Assembly: GCA_037176725.1 (NCBI GenBank)
Contig: JAZBRS010000049.1
Location: forward strand, 16,200,001 to 16,264,000
Direction of reading: 5' to 3'
Source: Posidonia oceanica
Taxonomy: Eukaryota > Streptophyta > Magnoliopsida > Alismatales > Posidoniaceae
DNA: 64,000 bases
Shown piece by piece: positions 45,960 through 57,149 of this stretch. Numbering within the stretch: position 1 is the stretch's first letter; each line of letters opens with the position of its first letter. Both the position numbers and the translations under genes were made by a program. The notes under the pieces were generated by a model. That model worked only from the letters and a program-made list of their open reading frames with translations, was not told where the DNA came from and did not search any database.

Positions 45960-46870
45960 ACAGGCAATGCAAGCGACATGCAGAGGGAAACAACGTAAAA
46001 CACGCGAAATGGTGCGAGACACGAAGCAAGAACGCAAAATGGTGCAAGAAACGAGGTTGACACGCAAAACGATGCAAGAAACAGAACAAGAACGCGAAAC
46101 AGGGCAAGAAAACCAAAGGGCATGCAAAGCGGTGCAAGACGAAGAAGCGGCACGCAAAACGGTGCGAGAAAACAGAACTGCACGCAAAACGGAGCAAGAA
46201 AACCAAAGGGCAAGCAAAAAGGTGCAAGACAAAGAAGCGGCACGCAAAACGGAGTGAGAAAACCAAAGGGCACGCCAAACGGTGCAAGACAAAGAAGCGG
46301 CACGCAAAACGGAGCGAGAAAACCAACAGGCACGCAAAACGGAGCAAGAAAACCAAATGGCACGCAAAACGGCGCGAGACAAAGAAGCGGCACGCAAAAC
46401 GGTGCGAGAAAACAGAACTGCGTGCAAAACGAAGCAAGAAAACCAAAGGGCACGCAAAACGGTGCAAGACAAAGAGGCAGCACGCAAAACGGTGTGAGAA
46501 AGCAAGACTGCACGCAAAACGAAGCAAGAAAACCAAAGGGCACGCAAAACGGTGCGAGAAAACAGAACTATGTGCAAAACGGAGCAAGAAAACCAAAGGA
46601 CACGCAAAACGGTGCAAGACAAAGAGGCGGCACGCAAAACGGTGCGAGAAAACAGGACTGCACGCAAAACGAAGCAAGAAAACCAAAGGGCACGCAAAAC
46701 GGTGCGAGAAAACAGAACTATGCGCAAAACGGAGCAAGAAAACCAAAGGGCACGCAAAACGGTGCAAGACAAAGAGGCGGCACGCAAAACGGTGCGAGAA
46801 AACAGGACTGCACGCAAAACGAAGCAAGAAAACCAAAGGGCACGCAAAACGGTGCCAAAAACAACGAAGC
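45960..46870. repeat. Expanded LTR minisatellite, about 30 copies
   Basis: About 900 bp of roughly 30-bp units (CACGCAAAACGGTGCGAGAA, variants with CCAAAGGG or ACAGAACTG). This is the longest array of this family in the window. A higher-order alternation of three or four unit types is visible, such as ACAGAACTG / GAAGCAAGAAAACC / CAAAGGG / GACAAAGAGG. Confidence 0.92.
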
Positions 46871-48558
46871 AAAACCCCAGGAAAGCTATGCGGATGCTAA
46901 ATGCAAGGAAGAGATCGAAAGAAACCAAAGAGAAGCAAAACAGCACGTGTGTGGGAGCAGACGCTGTTTAGGACCACACAGAGTAGGCGTGAAGACCTAC
47001 AAAGGGGAGAGTGAGCAAACGGAGGGATTACCACCTCTTTGCGACCGTTTCCCACTAAACCGCTCCACGATCTGTCCCGCACGCTGCCCAAAGCTCGCGA
47101 TGCGATCGGATCGTGGAAAAGGGGGAAGAAAGTCACATTAAGCGGCAAATCCTGGGAAAACGCAACACAAAACACCCAAGAGTACGCGAAACGGGGATCT
47201 GAGTTGATAGACAGGAAGGGGAGGTCCTATTCTATATGCTCAAGGAGACAGAGAGCGAAAACAAAGCAATCGATGCAAATGGCATGCAGATGAATGCAAT
47301 GCAGGGGTTCAGGAGGATATACCTGGAAATTCGGGAGTCTGATCTGAGATCTGTCTGTCCATGCTGAAGAGTGCTTCGCTGCGCTCGCCTGGGCAGCTTA
47401 CTTGAGAAGATCCAACGGCCGGATTGGAAGATATCGCAGCTTCAGAGCAGAAGGGCCAGAACAAGGGAGAAGAACAGATCTAGGTGTTCAGGAGGTCCTA
47501 GGAGTGTGCGAAAGGTCCTCCCAAGTGAAGGGGAGCTAGAAGTGCTTAGTGTGTGCAAAGGGATGCTAAAATGCAAAGCTAAATGAATGCAGGATGCATG
47601 CAAAAGCAAGAAAAGACAAGGAACAGAAATTTGGAAAAAACAGGAGTTCAAAAGCATTTTTGAAAAAGAAAAGGAGGCTAAAAGCAAATTTTCAAAAAGG
47701 ATGGGGTTTAGAATGCAACATTTCAGGAGGGGTATGCATTAGAACAGGCTTTGAAAACATGTGGCAAGTTGGAAAGCAGTTTTGAAGTCTTTAGGGTCTA
47801 AAAGGCAATTTTCCAGAAAAAACACGGTTCTAAGCAGTATGGGAATGCAAGTGGGGGACTTACATGCAATCTTTCAAACATAGGGGCTAAAATGCGATTT
47901 CATAAGCAAACATGCACTTATGTGATTTTTATAAGCATGCAGGGGGCCTATGTGTAATTTTAAAACCATGCAGGGTCTAAAAATGCGATTTTATAAGTTA
48001 AATATGCTCTGATGGACAGACTGTGGACTGACATGCAATTTTTACAATATGCAGGGCCGAAAATGCAATTTAATAAGCTAAATATGCACTGAAATAGCTA
48101 CTGTGCATTGGAATGGACCTACATGCAAAAAATGAGAAAATAGAAGGAAGAATATGCAATGCAACAAGCAAAATAAGAAAATAAATCCTAAGTTCTACAG
48201 TGCAGTGGACTAAGGTGCAAAATCAGAAAACAACAAGGACTCAAAATGCAATGCAATAAGGCAAAGCTACAGTATTAAAATTAAATAAACTACTGTAGGA
48301 TCTAAATGCTAAAATAAAGAACAGAAGGGCCAAAATCTAATTTTTTACAACTGGAAAGCACAGTAACTGGACTATCATGGAAATACTAAAAACTATAAAC
48401 AGATCATGCAATTTAATATGATTTTGATTCAAAAATACAGCAGATTAAATGAAATGAAGGACTGGAACGCAAATAAGTGAAAACTGAAACCAGATATGCA
48501 ATTTCAGGGCAAAATAACTAAGTTAAAAGAAAATTAAGCTACAGTACATTTACAGACC

Positions 48559-48593
48559 GTCGGCCACTGTAGCAGTTGCTACCAGTGGCCGAC
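48559..48593. repeat. Single hairpin in the minus-strand solo LTR
   Basis: GTCGGCCACTG and CAGTGGCCGAC are exact reverse complements, with TAGCA-GT-TGCTA between them: a 16-bp stem with one unpaired base. It lies at the corresponding place to the 33464 hairpin and shares its CACTGTAGCAG core. Confidence 0.85.
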
Positions 48594-51500
48594 AGAGGGG
48601 TAAATGGCTGCTGACGGCGAGGCGGACCGGCGGGCGAGAGTCGCCAGGTCCTGGCAGAGCGCGGGAGACGTCCGGCGAGCGGCGACCTGGCCTGGAGCAG
48701 AGCTGGGGAGCCACCGGAGGTCTGAACTGATCTAAAGGCAGTCCGGTGAGAGGAAGCGACGCCAGAGGAAGCGGAGGCTACGAACGGAGTCCTAGCGGCC
48801 GTGCGGAGCTAGGACGACCGACGGGGGGTCGTTCTGCAGCTCGGCGTGACGGGACGAGCGTCGAGCTTGTCGGGGAAGAAGGTCAGCGGCGGCGCTGACC
48901 TCGCGAAAACGGCCGCAAAATCCCCTTTTGAGGGGCGGAAAAGCAGGAGAAGAGGAAGAGGAGGCTATTGGTGGAAGAATATACCTGTTGCGCTGTCTGG
49001 GGCGTCTCCCCGACGTAGGTGGGTCCTACAGGTGCCGGCGGTGGACGTCCGGCTACTGGAAGCGTCGCCGGCGCCTCGCGACTGCCCAGAACCACTCCGC
49101 GGTGTCCTCCGGAGCTTGCTGAATGGCTGGAGGCGAGCTTTGAGGATCGGAGGAGGATTCGGCAGAAATGGGTGCACAGCTGGGCGTCTGAGGTCGGGAG
49201 GGCTGTGTGCTGCTCTCTGGATCGAGCGGAGGCTTTCGGTGGCTTGCTGGAGGTCGGGTGGATGTTTCTGGATGCTCAGGAGGGCCGGGAAGAGGCTGGA
49301 GAGGAAGTTTGGGTTTGGAGGGATTTTCTGGCTAAGATGGTCGTAGGTGTTTGAAGTGGAGGTCTCCGGCTATGGGGAGAGTGGAGGCTAATGGTTGGGT
49401 GGCTTAGGGAGGTAGTGTTCTGGGGAGTAATGGGGCAAAGTTTGGGGAAGAAAGATGGTCTGTGGTGCGGGGAATTTTTGGGAAGGTGGTGTTGGGTTTC
49501 TGTGTGAGTTTCAGCGTGATTCGGGGGAAATGTGGGGTTGTTTCTTGTGTGGAATGGAGGGTTGTGTTGCAGGAAGTGTGGGTGAGATTGGGGGGCTAAT
49601 TCCGAGCGATTGCGGAGGTGTTTTGGTCTCTGTTTGCCGTGGAGTAATGAGGCTCAGGTTCTGGTTTTTTTGGGTGAGTTTTCGGGGGGAAATGTGGGTT
49701 CTCTCTTGCTGGGGATCGCACAGGAGTCGGTCTTCTCTCCGGGATGCTTCTGGGTTCCTTTTTTCTCTTCTCCTCCTCCCGTTATGGCTCTACTGATCTC
49801 TCCTTTCTTTTCTTGCAGGTCTGCGGGACTGCGGCAATTAATTGCCAAGGAAACGGTGGCAGGAGCACGGACGCGAAGCGGCGCACGCCGGTCTGGTCCT
49901 GGCAGAAGGCGTGCGAGCGCAGGCCTGGCAGGGGTAGCAGATGGTTGCAGCGATGGCAGAAGCTCAGAGAGGCCGCAGACACTGTGCGGAGGGAGGGAAG
50001 GAGGAAGACGACTGTGGACGTGGGCCGGGCCTGGAATTTTGAAAAAAAGAAGGAAAAAAGGAAAACGGGCTGATGGACCCAGTAAGGAAGAAAAGAAAAT
50101 AAAAAGGAAGAAAGAAAGAAAGAGAGGGAAAAGAAAGGAAATAAAATTAGAAAAAAAATAAATTAAAAATAAATAAATATACTAGAAAGGTTGTGTTGTG
50201 GGTTAGGGTTTCAATTAGATTTTTTAATGACTGTTTTGGGGTTAATTAATGTGTTTTGGGCTTGATTAGGGTTTTAGGGCTTTCTTTTGTTTTTAATTTG
50301 TTTTCCACTTGATTAAGTGTATGTTAAATCTTTTAAATTGTATTTTAAAATTGTGTTTTCTTGTTAAGTATTTTAGGATCTTAATTAGGATTTTTAGGAT
50401 TTATTTTTATATTAATTAGAGTGGGTTTGGCTTTTAGTTTTAATCTTTTAAGGTTTTCTTTTCTTAAGTCTTTTGAATTATGTTTTGATTTTTTATTTGT
50501 TAATTTTTCTTGAAATTTTTAGTTGGATTTCTCTGGCTTGATGGGGTGTTTTTTTTTAAGTCTTTTAAACGTGTTTTTCTTTTCCTTTTTAATTAAGTCC
50601 TCATGTTGTTTTTCTTATGTTTATTAGGTTAAGTCTTTTGCTTCTTTAATTACTTATCTTAGTGTTTATTTTTTAATTCTTCTTTTTAGGGTTTGTTTTT
50701 TTAGTTCTTCTGATGGGGGTTTTTACTTTTGGTGGGTTTTGATTTTATTTTAGTTTTTTCCTCGATTTTTCAGTGTTTTCTTTTGGTTTGTTTTGCATTT
50801 TTTAGTTTGCATGCTTGATTTTCTTTTTAGCTTGATTTAGTTAAGTTTAAGTTTTTAATTGCTTGTTTAATGTTTTTTAGTTGTTTTTCTTAGAACTCTG
50901 ATTTGTCTCTTTTATGTTTTGGGGTTTTACAGATTTTTAGGGATTTTTATGGGTTTTTGCAAAAGAGAGAAAAGGGAAAGAGGAGGAGGAAAGAAATGGG
51001 AAAAGGAGGGAAATAGAGGGAAAAGAGATAGGTTTGAGGGAAATGATTTTTAAAATTCAGGGAAAATGCTAAAAATAAAATAAAAACAGGAATAAGATAG
51101 AGAAGGGATAGAAGTACAAAGGGGGCCCACAGCCAAGCCAGAAAAAGGGCAAGAAGGGGATGAAAAGAGAGACGATAATCAGGAGAGAGAGAGGAGAGAG
51201 AAAACGATAATCCCGGAGAGAGAAAACGATAATTTGGCCAAAAGGGGGGCTTAGAGGTCTCGGAAAGGGGTGAAACTTGGCGGGTGCGGGGTCTAGGGTT
51301 TCTAGTTTTGATCCCAGAGTTTTAGTTTGATTCCGAGGAGGTTTTGGAGGGGTTTTAAGGTGTAGAAAAAGGTAGTTTTGCCTAAGTTTCCTGAGGTTTT
51401 TGAGAGGGGTTCTGATTTGAATTTTTGCAGGCTTTTTGGTGGGTTTACTAAGTCAACAAAGGTGAGTTTTCCTGTGAATTTTGGTCAGGTTTTGAGCCCG

Positions 51501-51649
51501 GGAAAGGGGGATAATCCTAGCTTGAGTTTGGGCTTATTTTGAGGGGAAAGAGGAAGAGAAAGGTGTAGGTTTGGGTCTAGATTCGGGTTCAGCAGCCACC
51601 AGAAGATTCCAATCGATCCGGCCTGTCAAATTGGAGTGTCAACAGGTAC

Positions 51650-51902
51650 CTTCCTATTTTGGCTTGCACGCTTAGTAGAGTGATTAGATACTTTTTGTGA
51701 GGACATGGTGGCGGTTAGGCCGTCCCTGCCATGTCCTCAGCTGCCTTCCCCACTATTAACTAAACTAGGAAGTAAATTGCCAGAAAGTAAATTATGTGAA
51801 AATAAAATGCAGGAATTGAAAGCGGGAAAGAAATTATTTACAAGAGTAGGGGGATTGCCCCTAGGTTTGCCTCCATGGTGGAGGCGGTTCGCCATCAGGC
51901 AT
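51650..51902 (-). other. Host element: non-coding stretch between linker ORF and solo LTR
   Basis: About 250 bp with stops in the host frame on the minus strand. It could be part of the protease-RT intron known from Ogre elements, because the upstream G-patch ORF closes at 51903 and the RT frame is open immediately beyond the solo LTR. I could not pick convincing splice sites. Confidence 0.4.
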
Positions 51903-52640
51903 TCAGTCTGTGGCCTCAGCCCCTTCTTGCTCAGAGGGGCAAGGCCGTAGGTCACTGAAGAGACAAGTGAGCTCGCAGATGGGGTCGGAGTCTTTTGCTT
52001 CAGTGCCTTCAATGGAGGTTCTGGAGGAGTCGCTTGTTTGGACGTCCGGAGGCAAGGGAGCTTCTGGAGATGCGGGGAGAGCAGCAGGGACCTCTTTTGT
52101 GCAAGAGGTTGGAGATTCTTTCTCGGGCTTCGTCAGAGCATTGAGGATGACTGGAACTTCTTCTGGACGGGGAGAAGGAGTTGGTGCCGTCTCGGCATCT
52201 GTAAGAATGTTGAGGATGACGGGCTTAGAGGCTTCTTCAAGGCGGTGAGAAGAAGTTGCAGCTGTTGTTGTTGCTGAAAGGTTGGGAACCGTGTCTGACA
52301 CTTGCTTGTCGTGCACTTGTAGCCCAATTGATATGAAGTGGTTGGCAAGTGACCACGCCAGAGGTTTGCTTGGATCTGGATGCCCAAGGTACCCTAGCCC
52401 TATACGACTGCACTCCTCAGGTGTTTCGAGTGCGTCTGTCATTCCTTGCTCTTGGCAGCCGAGTCCTTTCCCCGGGGTGTACCCTATGTTGAGGAGAATT
52501 TCCCATGGCCATTTCATGTGGTTCGGGTAATCGTATTGATTCATATCAATACTCCGGGGAGCAAAGACTTTCTTGACAATGTTTATGGCCTTGGCAGCCG
52601 AGTCCCTGATTAATGGTGTCGGCGTGGTAGTTGGGACAGG
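51903..52640 (-). pseudogene. Host element: G-patch-like segment and Thr/Pro/Glu-rich linker
   Basis: The minus-strand frame is open from about 52640; the first Met in the strong part is at 52544, with stop at 51903. The segment LLNIGYTPGKGLGCQEQGMT matches the (N)GY.PGKGLG...QG pattern of the G-patch that follows protease in Tat elements, then RIGLGYLG as the second half. The remainder is Thr/Pro/Glu/Ser-rich. Upstream (52600) AAKAINIVKKVF looks like the helix normally joining protease to this motif. No protease DNGS loop can be found between here and gag, so the protease appears to be deleted. Confidence 0.65.
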
Positions 52641-53435
52641 TAGCCTCTGGCTATGTTCTGCTCTGCTTTGGTCCTCACCATGCTCGGTGGACTCTCTAGT
52701 TAAGGTGGATCTCGCTTTTGGGAGTTTTAAAGCTCAGCGAGTCGCTCTGTTCTGCTCTCAGTCTCACTATGTAGCCGCATGCAAGAGATGGCACTACTCG
52801 AGTGAGTCCTGCCTGAGATTGTCACTACTTGACATCCTCTAGGCGTTGCTTGTTTGTCCAAAGCCGGTTTCTGATTATACAAATGTTTATGGGTATGGTA
52901 TTTTTTAGAAAGGGGAGGGACAAGCATGTTTTTGGGTTTTGCATTGGTTTTGTATTTTTATGGTTTTTGGTTTAGGAAAACATAAAAAGGGAAAACCAGC
53001 AGAAAGGCGAAGAAAATATTTTTGCGGTTTTTGATTTTCTTGATTTTTTTTGTTCTGGGTGCTTTTGTTATTCATAGGATGCAAGAAATAATATGTACAT
53101 GTAGTAAATGACGATGCATGATGACAGATATGTGCAAGATAATTGATATGCATGCAATGTGATTGATATGTGCCAGGTGATAAGTTGACGGACCTATCGC
53201 CGAATAGTTAGGGATATCAGCCCGATGATGATAGGTTAACAGACCTATCGCCGAGTAGTTAGGGTTGCCAGCCTGATGCAGAATGCATGCAGCAGAAAGA
53301 AATGCATGTTTTTAGGTTTTGTTGATTTTATGCTTTTTATGATTTTCTGACAAGGTGAGAAAACACAAAAAACAAAATAAAATGAAAAGAAAAGACAATG
53401 CAGGAATCAAAAGAGAGGCAAGGGAGACTTACCTG
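52641..53435 (-). other. Host element: non-coding interval between gag and G-patch segment
   Basis: About 800 bp, AT-rich, with no supported ORF. It includes A-rich tracts (minus strand) at 52960-53060 and 53300-53400 and two copies of a 3'-UTR-type repeat (53165-53285). At its upstream edge the minus strand reads CTGACAG/GTAAGTCTCC (near 53432), a perfect 5' splice-site consensus just after the last gag-like codons. An intron ending at a CAG near 52820 is conceivable but unproven. Confidence 0.5.
53165..53285. repeat. Two diverged copies of the 3'-UTR array unit in the host
   Basis: Copies contain GTTGACGGACCTATCGCCGA...ATCAGCCCGATG and GATAGGTTAACAGACCTATC GCCGAGTAGTT...CCAGCCTGATG. They share the GATAGGT...ACCTATC stem with the 27-bp array and the GACGGACCT..CGCCGAG.AGTT...CCAGCCCG phrase with the 82-bp array of the complete element. 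Confidence 0.7.
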
Positions 53436-53859
53436 TCAGCAACCTCGGGAGGGAGGCACTGGTTTCACTCCTACACTATTGATGCTGTCGGCGAGGTCCA
53501 TTGTTGGCAGTGTGGGGAGCATTGGGGCTACTGGAGCCCTGGCGAGCCGTTTGGGGAGTATGTCGGCCGCTGGTGCGCACTCGCTTCGTAAGTTCGAGAC
53601 GAACCCTCTGCTGATGCTGTCGGCGAGGTCCATTGTTGGCAGTGCGGGGAGGATTGGGGCTACTGGAGCTGCAGACGGCAGTGCAGGGAGCACTGGAGCT
53701 GCAAAAGTTGGAGGAGGAGCTAACCTAGATGACGCTGTGACTGGGCTTGCCGTCGACGCTGCTGTTGCATCTCCGAGCATCCCTCGGACGAGATAGGAAA
53801 GACTGGAAAAGGGGGTTGCGCCGATGGGATCAGAAGGATCCACCGGGGCAAAGCTGGAC
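53436..53859 (-). pseudogene. Host element: gag 3' end with internal duplication and an inverted gag fragment
   Basis: A phrase of about 60 bp (TGATGCTGTCGGCGAGGTCC...GGGGCTACTGGAGC, plus strand) occurs twice, at about 53479-53540 and 53612-53672. Between the copies lie about 70 bp (53541-53610) that, on the plus strand, encode GEPFGEYVGRW, a gag motif which should be on the minus strand. This is an inverted filler fragment of gag. Surrounding minus-strand sequence is Ala/Pro-rich (LPALPTMDLADS repeated). Confidence 0.65.
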
Positions 53860-56031
53860 TCAGAAAAGCCTAGTGTAGACCCCCAAGGTTCCGGCAGCTG
53901 CAAAGCCTGCAGGCTCGGAAGAGGAATGGTCAGCTACATTAGGGTGTGCGAGTGCAAGTGCAAGTGTATGTGTATGTGCGGCCTCTTGCTCGTCAACGCT
54001 GATGTTCCTGTGATCGATCAGGCATTGAGCGGCGTCTCGGAGAGTGAGGCAGTCATCCGTCGAGTGCCTAGTGGCCCGATGGAAACTACAGAACTGATCT
54101 GTATCATGCCACCACGGAGAGGGGTTTGGTGACGGACGGACAGCCGGGAGTCTCAGGAGCGACTCAACTTGAGGGATGATGATGCTTAGTGGCTCGGGCA
54201 GAGGCGTGTGATCACACTCAGCCCGACGAGGTCGTCTTTGCCCTGGATGGAGTCCTTGCCGAGCAGGTGCGACGTGATGCACGAGCTCGACAGTGGCAGT
54301 GTGTGTAGTGGGTGCATAATTAGGTGCGTGCTCTAGCGGAAAAGGGTCTAGCTGACTCTCTGCATAGGCAGGCTCCTCGAGAGGATCAGCGCATGCTTCG
54401 GTGTGCTGCTTGGAGTAACCGGGAGCAAAGATGTTGTTGTTGTTGCTGCGGTGATTGCTGGAGGTGTTGGCCTGCCTAGCCAATGCAGAAAGCGTGGGGA
54501 AATGCCCACTTCGTAGTGAGCTTTCCACGCAGGCGCCAGCCCTAACCAGCAATGCAAAGCTAGTGTTGTGCTGAATGCAAAGCAGAGTCCCAGTCGCTGG
54601 CAGTGCCCCCTTGATGATCATCTCGATAGAATCCTCCTCGGAGGGTCTACCTTTGATCTAGACGGCTATGGAGCGCCAGCGACCGACATACTCCCTGAAT
54701 GGCTCTTGGGGCCTCTGCCAGATGGCGACGAGATCCTCCCTCTTGGGGATCAAGTCGAGGTTGAAAGCATACTGCTCAAGGAAGGCCTGAGAAAGATTAG
54801 TCCAAGTCTGAACCGCAGCCATGTCAAGGGAAGTGAACCACTTGAGCGCGGGGCCGGTCAAACTCTTCTGAAATAGGCGGATAAGTAGCCTTTCATCAGC
54901 CTAGAGCTGAGCAAGGTCCCCGCAGTATGCCTTCAGATGCGAGATGAGACAGCCTCTACCATTTTATTTATCGAAGTTCGGGATGCAAAACTTCGGAGGG
55001 AGTGCGGCCTTGGGAAAGAGACAGAGGTCGCGAAACTGGTAAGATTGGTGGTCCTTGCCCTGCACTAGACGTAGTGCTTTCTCCAGAACGGCGAACCTGT
55101 CGTCGTTGGATTCTAGAGTTGCCGCCAGAGGAGGTGGTGCAGTAGGGGCAGGGACCACATACGCTGTCTAGGTCGCACCGCGGTGATCCTCCGGGTCCAC
55201 CATCACGTCGCCTGATGGCGCGACATGATGGCCAGCGTATCCGTGCGTGCGTGCAGTGTAGGCAGGAAAGTATGTTGGGTTCCGAATCTGATGCAAGGAG
55301 GATGGATAGACAATATACTGTGCAGTGGGAGGTGCAGAGTGTTGGAGCAACAGTTGCTGAACAAGCGCGGTGCCGGGTAGCAGGCCTGTGGGGTACTGTG
55401 CTCCAACTAGCCCGAGGGACTGATCACCAGATGGCAGAGGTGCATGCAGTGCATAGTGTTGTGCAGAAGCAGGAGGCAGATGTCGAGCCCCCATCACCGG
55501 AGCAGTGAGCAGCTGAGGCGATGGTCTAGGCGGAGGTGCAGTGTGTGCAAGAGCAGGCCGCAGAAGAATCTCAGGGGAAGCAGGAATCAAGGAGAGGTGA
55601 ACTGATAGAGCCATACCCTGCAGTGTCTGGGCAATCTCCATCAGGTGCTGATATCGCACTTCAAGGGACCCGTGAGTGGGAATGCTGAGTTGCAAGACCG
55701 ACTGGGGGGCAGCCTCAAGAGGTCAGGAACCTATGGTAAAGGTCACCGCAGTAGAAGGGATGTCGAGAGCGACATAGCCCTAGGATGGAGGGGTCAGAGG
55801 CGCCTCCGAAGCGCAAGGGGCGGTCATCAAGACAGGCTCGGTGACCGGATCCGGAGGGGCGTTTGTCTGCCGATGCCCCTCAGAAAACTGAGGTGCCCCA
55901 GACACCGAAGGGTGGAGTCCTAGTGTCATAAAGGGCACAGAGTGAGTGGCAGCAAAATTCGGAGGGACCCAAGTGGTAAACCCCTTCGAGACAACAGAAA
56001 AGCGGAGCTCACCGGCAGACTGGGCCATCAC
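53860..56031 (-). pseudogene. Host element gag (multiple in-frame stops)
   Basis: One minus-strand frame runs from the ATG at 56031 to 53860, interrupted by stops near 55780 (TAG), 55725 (TGA), 55168 (TAG), 54964 (TAA), 54905 (TAG) and 54658 (TAG), without frameshifts between them. It matches gag of the complete element throughout: PPP/S..GYVA, YQHLMEIAQTLQGMALSV, NFDK.NGRGCL, FQKSLTGPALKWFTSLDMA, EYVGRWRS, and the knuckle CSFHRATRHSTDDC (C-x2-H-x4-H-x4-C). Because the frame is otherwise open, the stops look like point mutations, three or four of them in positions where Gln is expected. Confidence 0.9.
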
Positions 56032-57149
56032 TAACCGAGTCCGAGTGAGGGAAGGCTACGACGAGGAAGTAAAGACGCAAGACCTAAAGGGGAGCTACTG
56101 CCGGAAGCGACGAGTAGCTTAGAGACAGAGGAGGGACGCTCAGGGTCAGGACCGTGGATCCCGCACCTACCTGCAAAAACAGCAGAGATGTCAGAGGTTG
56201 AATGCAATAAAGAGTTATTAGGAGTGGCATGAATGGCATACGTGCAGATGAATGCCCTAATATGCGCTCTCTCACCATGCATGTCCTGAGTAGATGACCT
56301 ACTAGGACGCACTCATGGGTAATGGGATTTATTGACTCCAGGTCAGAAAATAAGGTTCCCGTTTGGACCCTGGCCCAGTGCTCAGGTATAATGGGTGGTG
56401 CCGTAGTGGCCTTGACCCTACCGAGGCATGGGCTGTACCCTCTAGTAGCACCGACACGACCCTTGACAAGGGGGGACAGACCGACCTGCTTGCCTTGTGC
56501 CAATAGCTGAATGAGAGACTGGGACTATCCTTCTCAGACTAAGTGGGTGGACTCAGGAATGAGAAGATGCATGCTTTCTAAAATGATCAGACATGCGATA
56601 TGCATTAGAGTTTTTTACTTGCGTTTTATTAACCAGGGAGGAATTGCAAGTTTAGCTCTAGTTGGGCTTGACTGTTAAATGTTGGCTTTATTGTTGCTTT
56701 TAAATTAAGCCAAAAGGGAGCAAACAAGTTTCTAATATCCTAAACAAGGCAAAAGCATGAAGGGGAAAGAAACAAGAAGTCATGGCATGCAGACAATCAC
56801 GCAACAAGGCAAAAGGCATGTGCATGGCATGTGCATGTGTATGTGGACAAGATAGTGGAAAAAGAAACACTTAGCATGTTAAAAGGCAGGTATGGCAGGG
56901 CATGTGCGTGCGTGGTGGCATAGCATTTGTGTAAAACAAAACACTTAACACCCAAAAGACATGCATAGTGTGCCAAGCAAGTATTTAGGCATGTAATGCG
57001 AGAAAATAAAGCAGCGCAGGCAAACATGGCATAAAGCGAGTAAATAAACAGGCAAGCAGGTAAGCAAGCAAGGCATGCAAAAGCATAAGGCAAGCAAAAG
57101 CGCAAAAAGCTAGCAGCGAGAAAGCCAAAACGAAAGCCGGAGTCTTGTA
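56032..57149 (-). other. Host element 5' leader
   Basis: Non-coding leader between the second primer-site copy and gag. The part at 56366-56575 is conserved with the other two leaders in the window. The remainder is rich in GCATGT and GGCAAGCA phrases. Short ORFs on either strand have no support. Confidence 0.75.

Larger units (their letters stand above)
45291..51644 (-). mobile_element. Minus-strand solo LTR (6.35 kb) inserted in host pol
   Basis: On the minus strand it starts TGTTGACACTCC at 51644 and ends GGGATTATTACA at 45291. GGTAC is present at 45286-45290 and 51645-51649. No internal region is attached. It shares the minisatellite (45960-46870), conserved 3' block, TTGCATTTTAG-phrase tract (47560-48540), hairpin (48559-48593), donor-like site (48984), GC-rich block (48540-50060) and T-rich tract (50190-50950) with the complete element's LTR, but is clearly diverged from it. 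The Arg/Lys-rich and Cys/Phe/Leu-rich ORFs of 200-370 codons inside are artefacts of the 30-bp repeat. Confidence 0.93.

Noticed and set aside
45837..47141. Long ORFs (up to 369 codons) on both strands, Arg/Lys/Gln-rich on plus and Cys/Phe/Leu-rich on minus
   Set aside because: They are the six-frame readings of a 30-bp tandem repeat whose length is a multiple of three; no domain, and the same artefact appears in each LTR copy.
48846..50161. ORFs of 166 and 183 codons in the solo LTR
   Set aside because: GC-rich LTR block with many overlapping frames; the matching block in the complete element does not encode the same protein.
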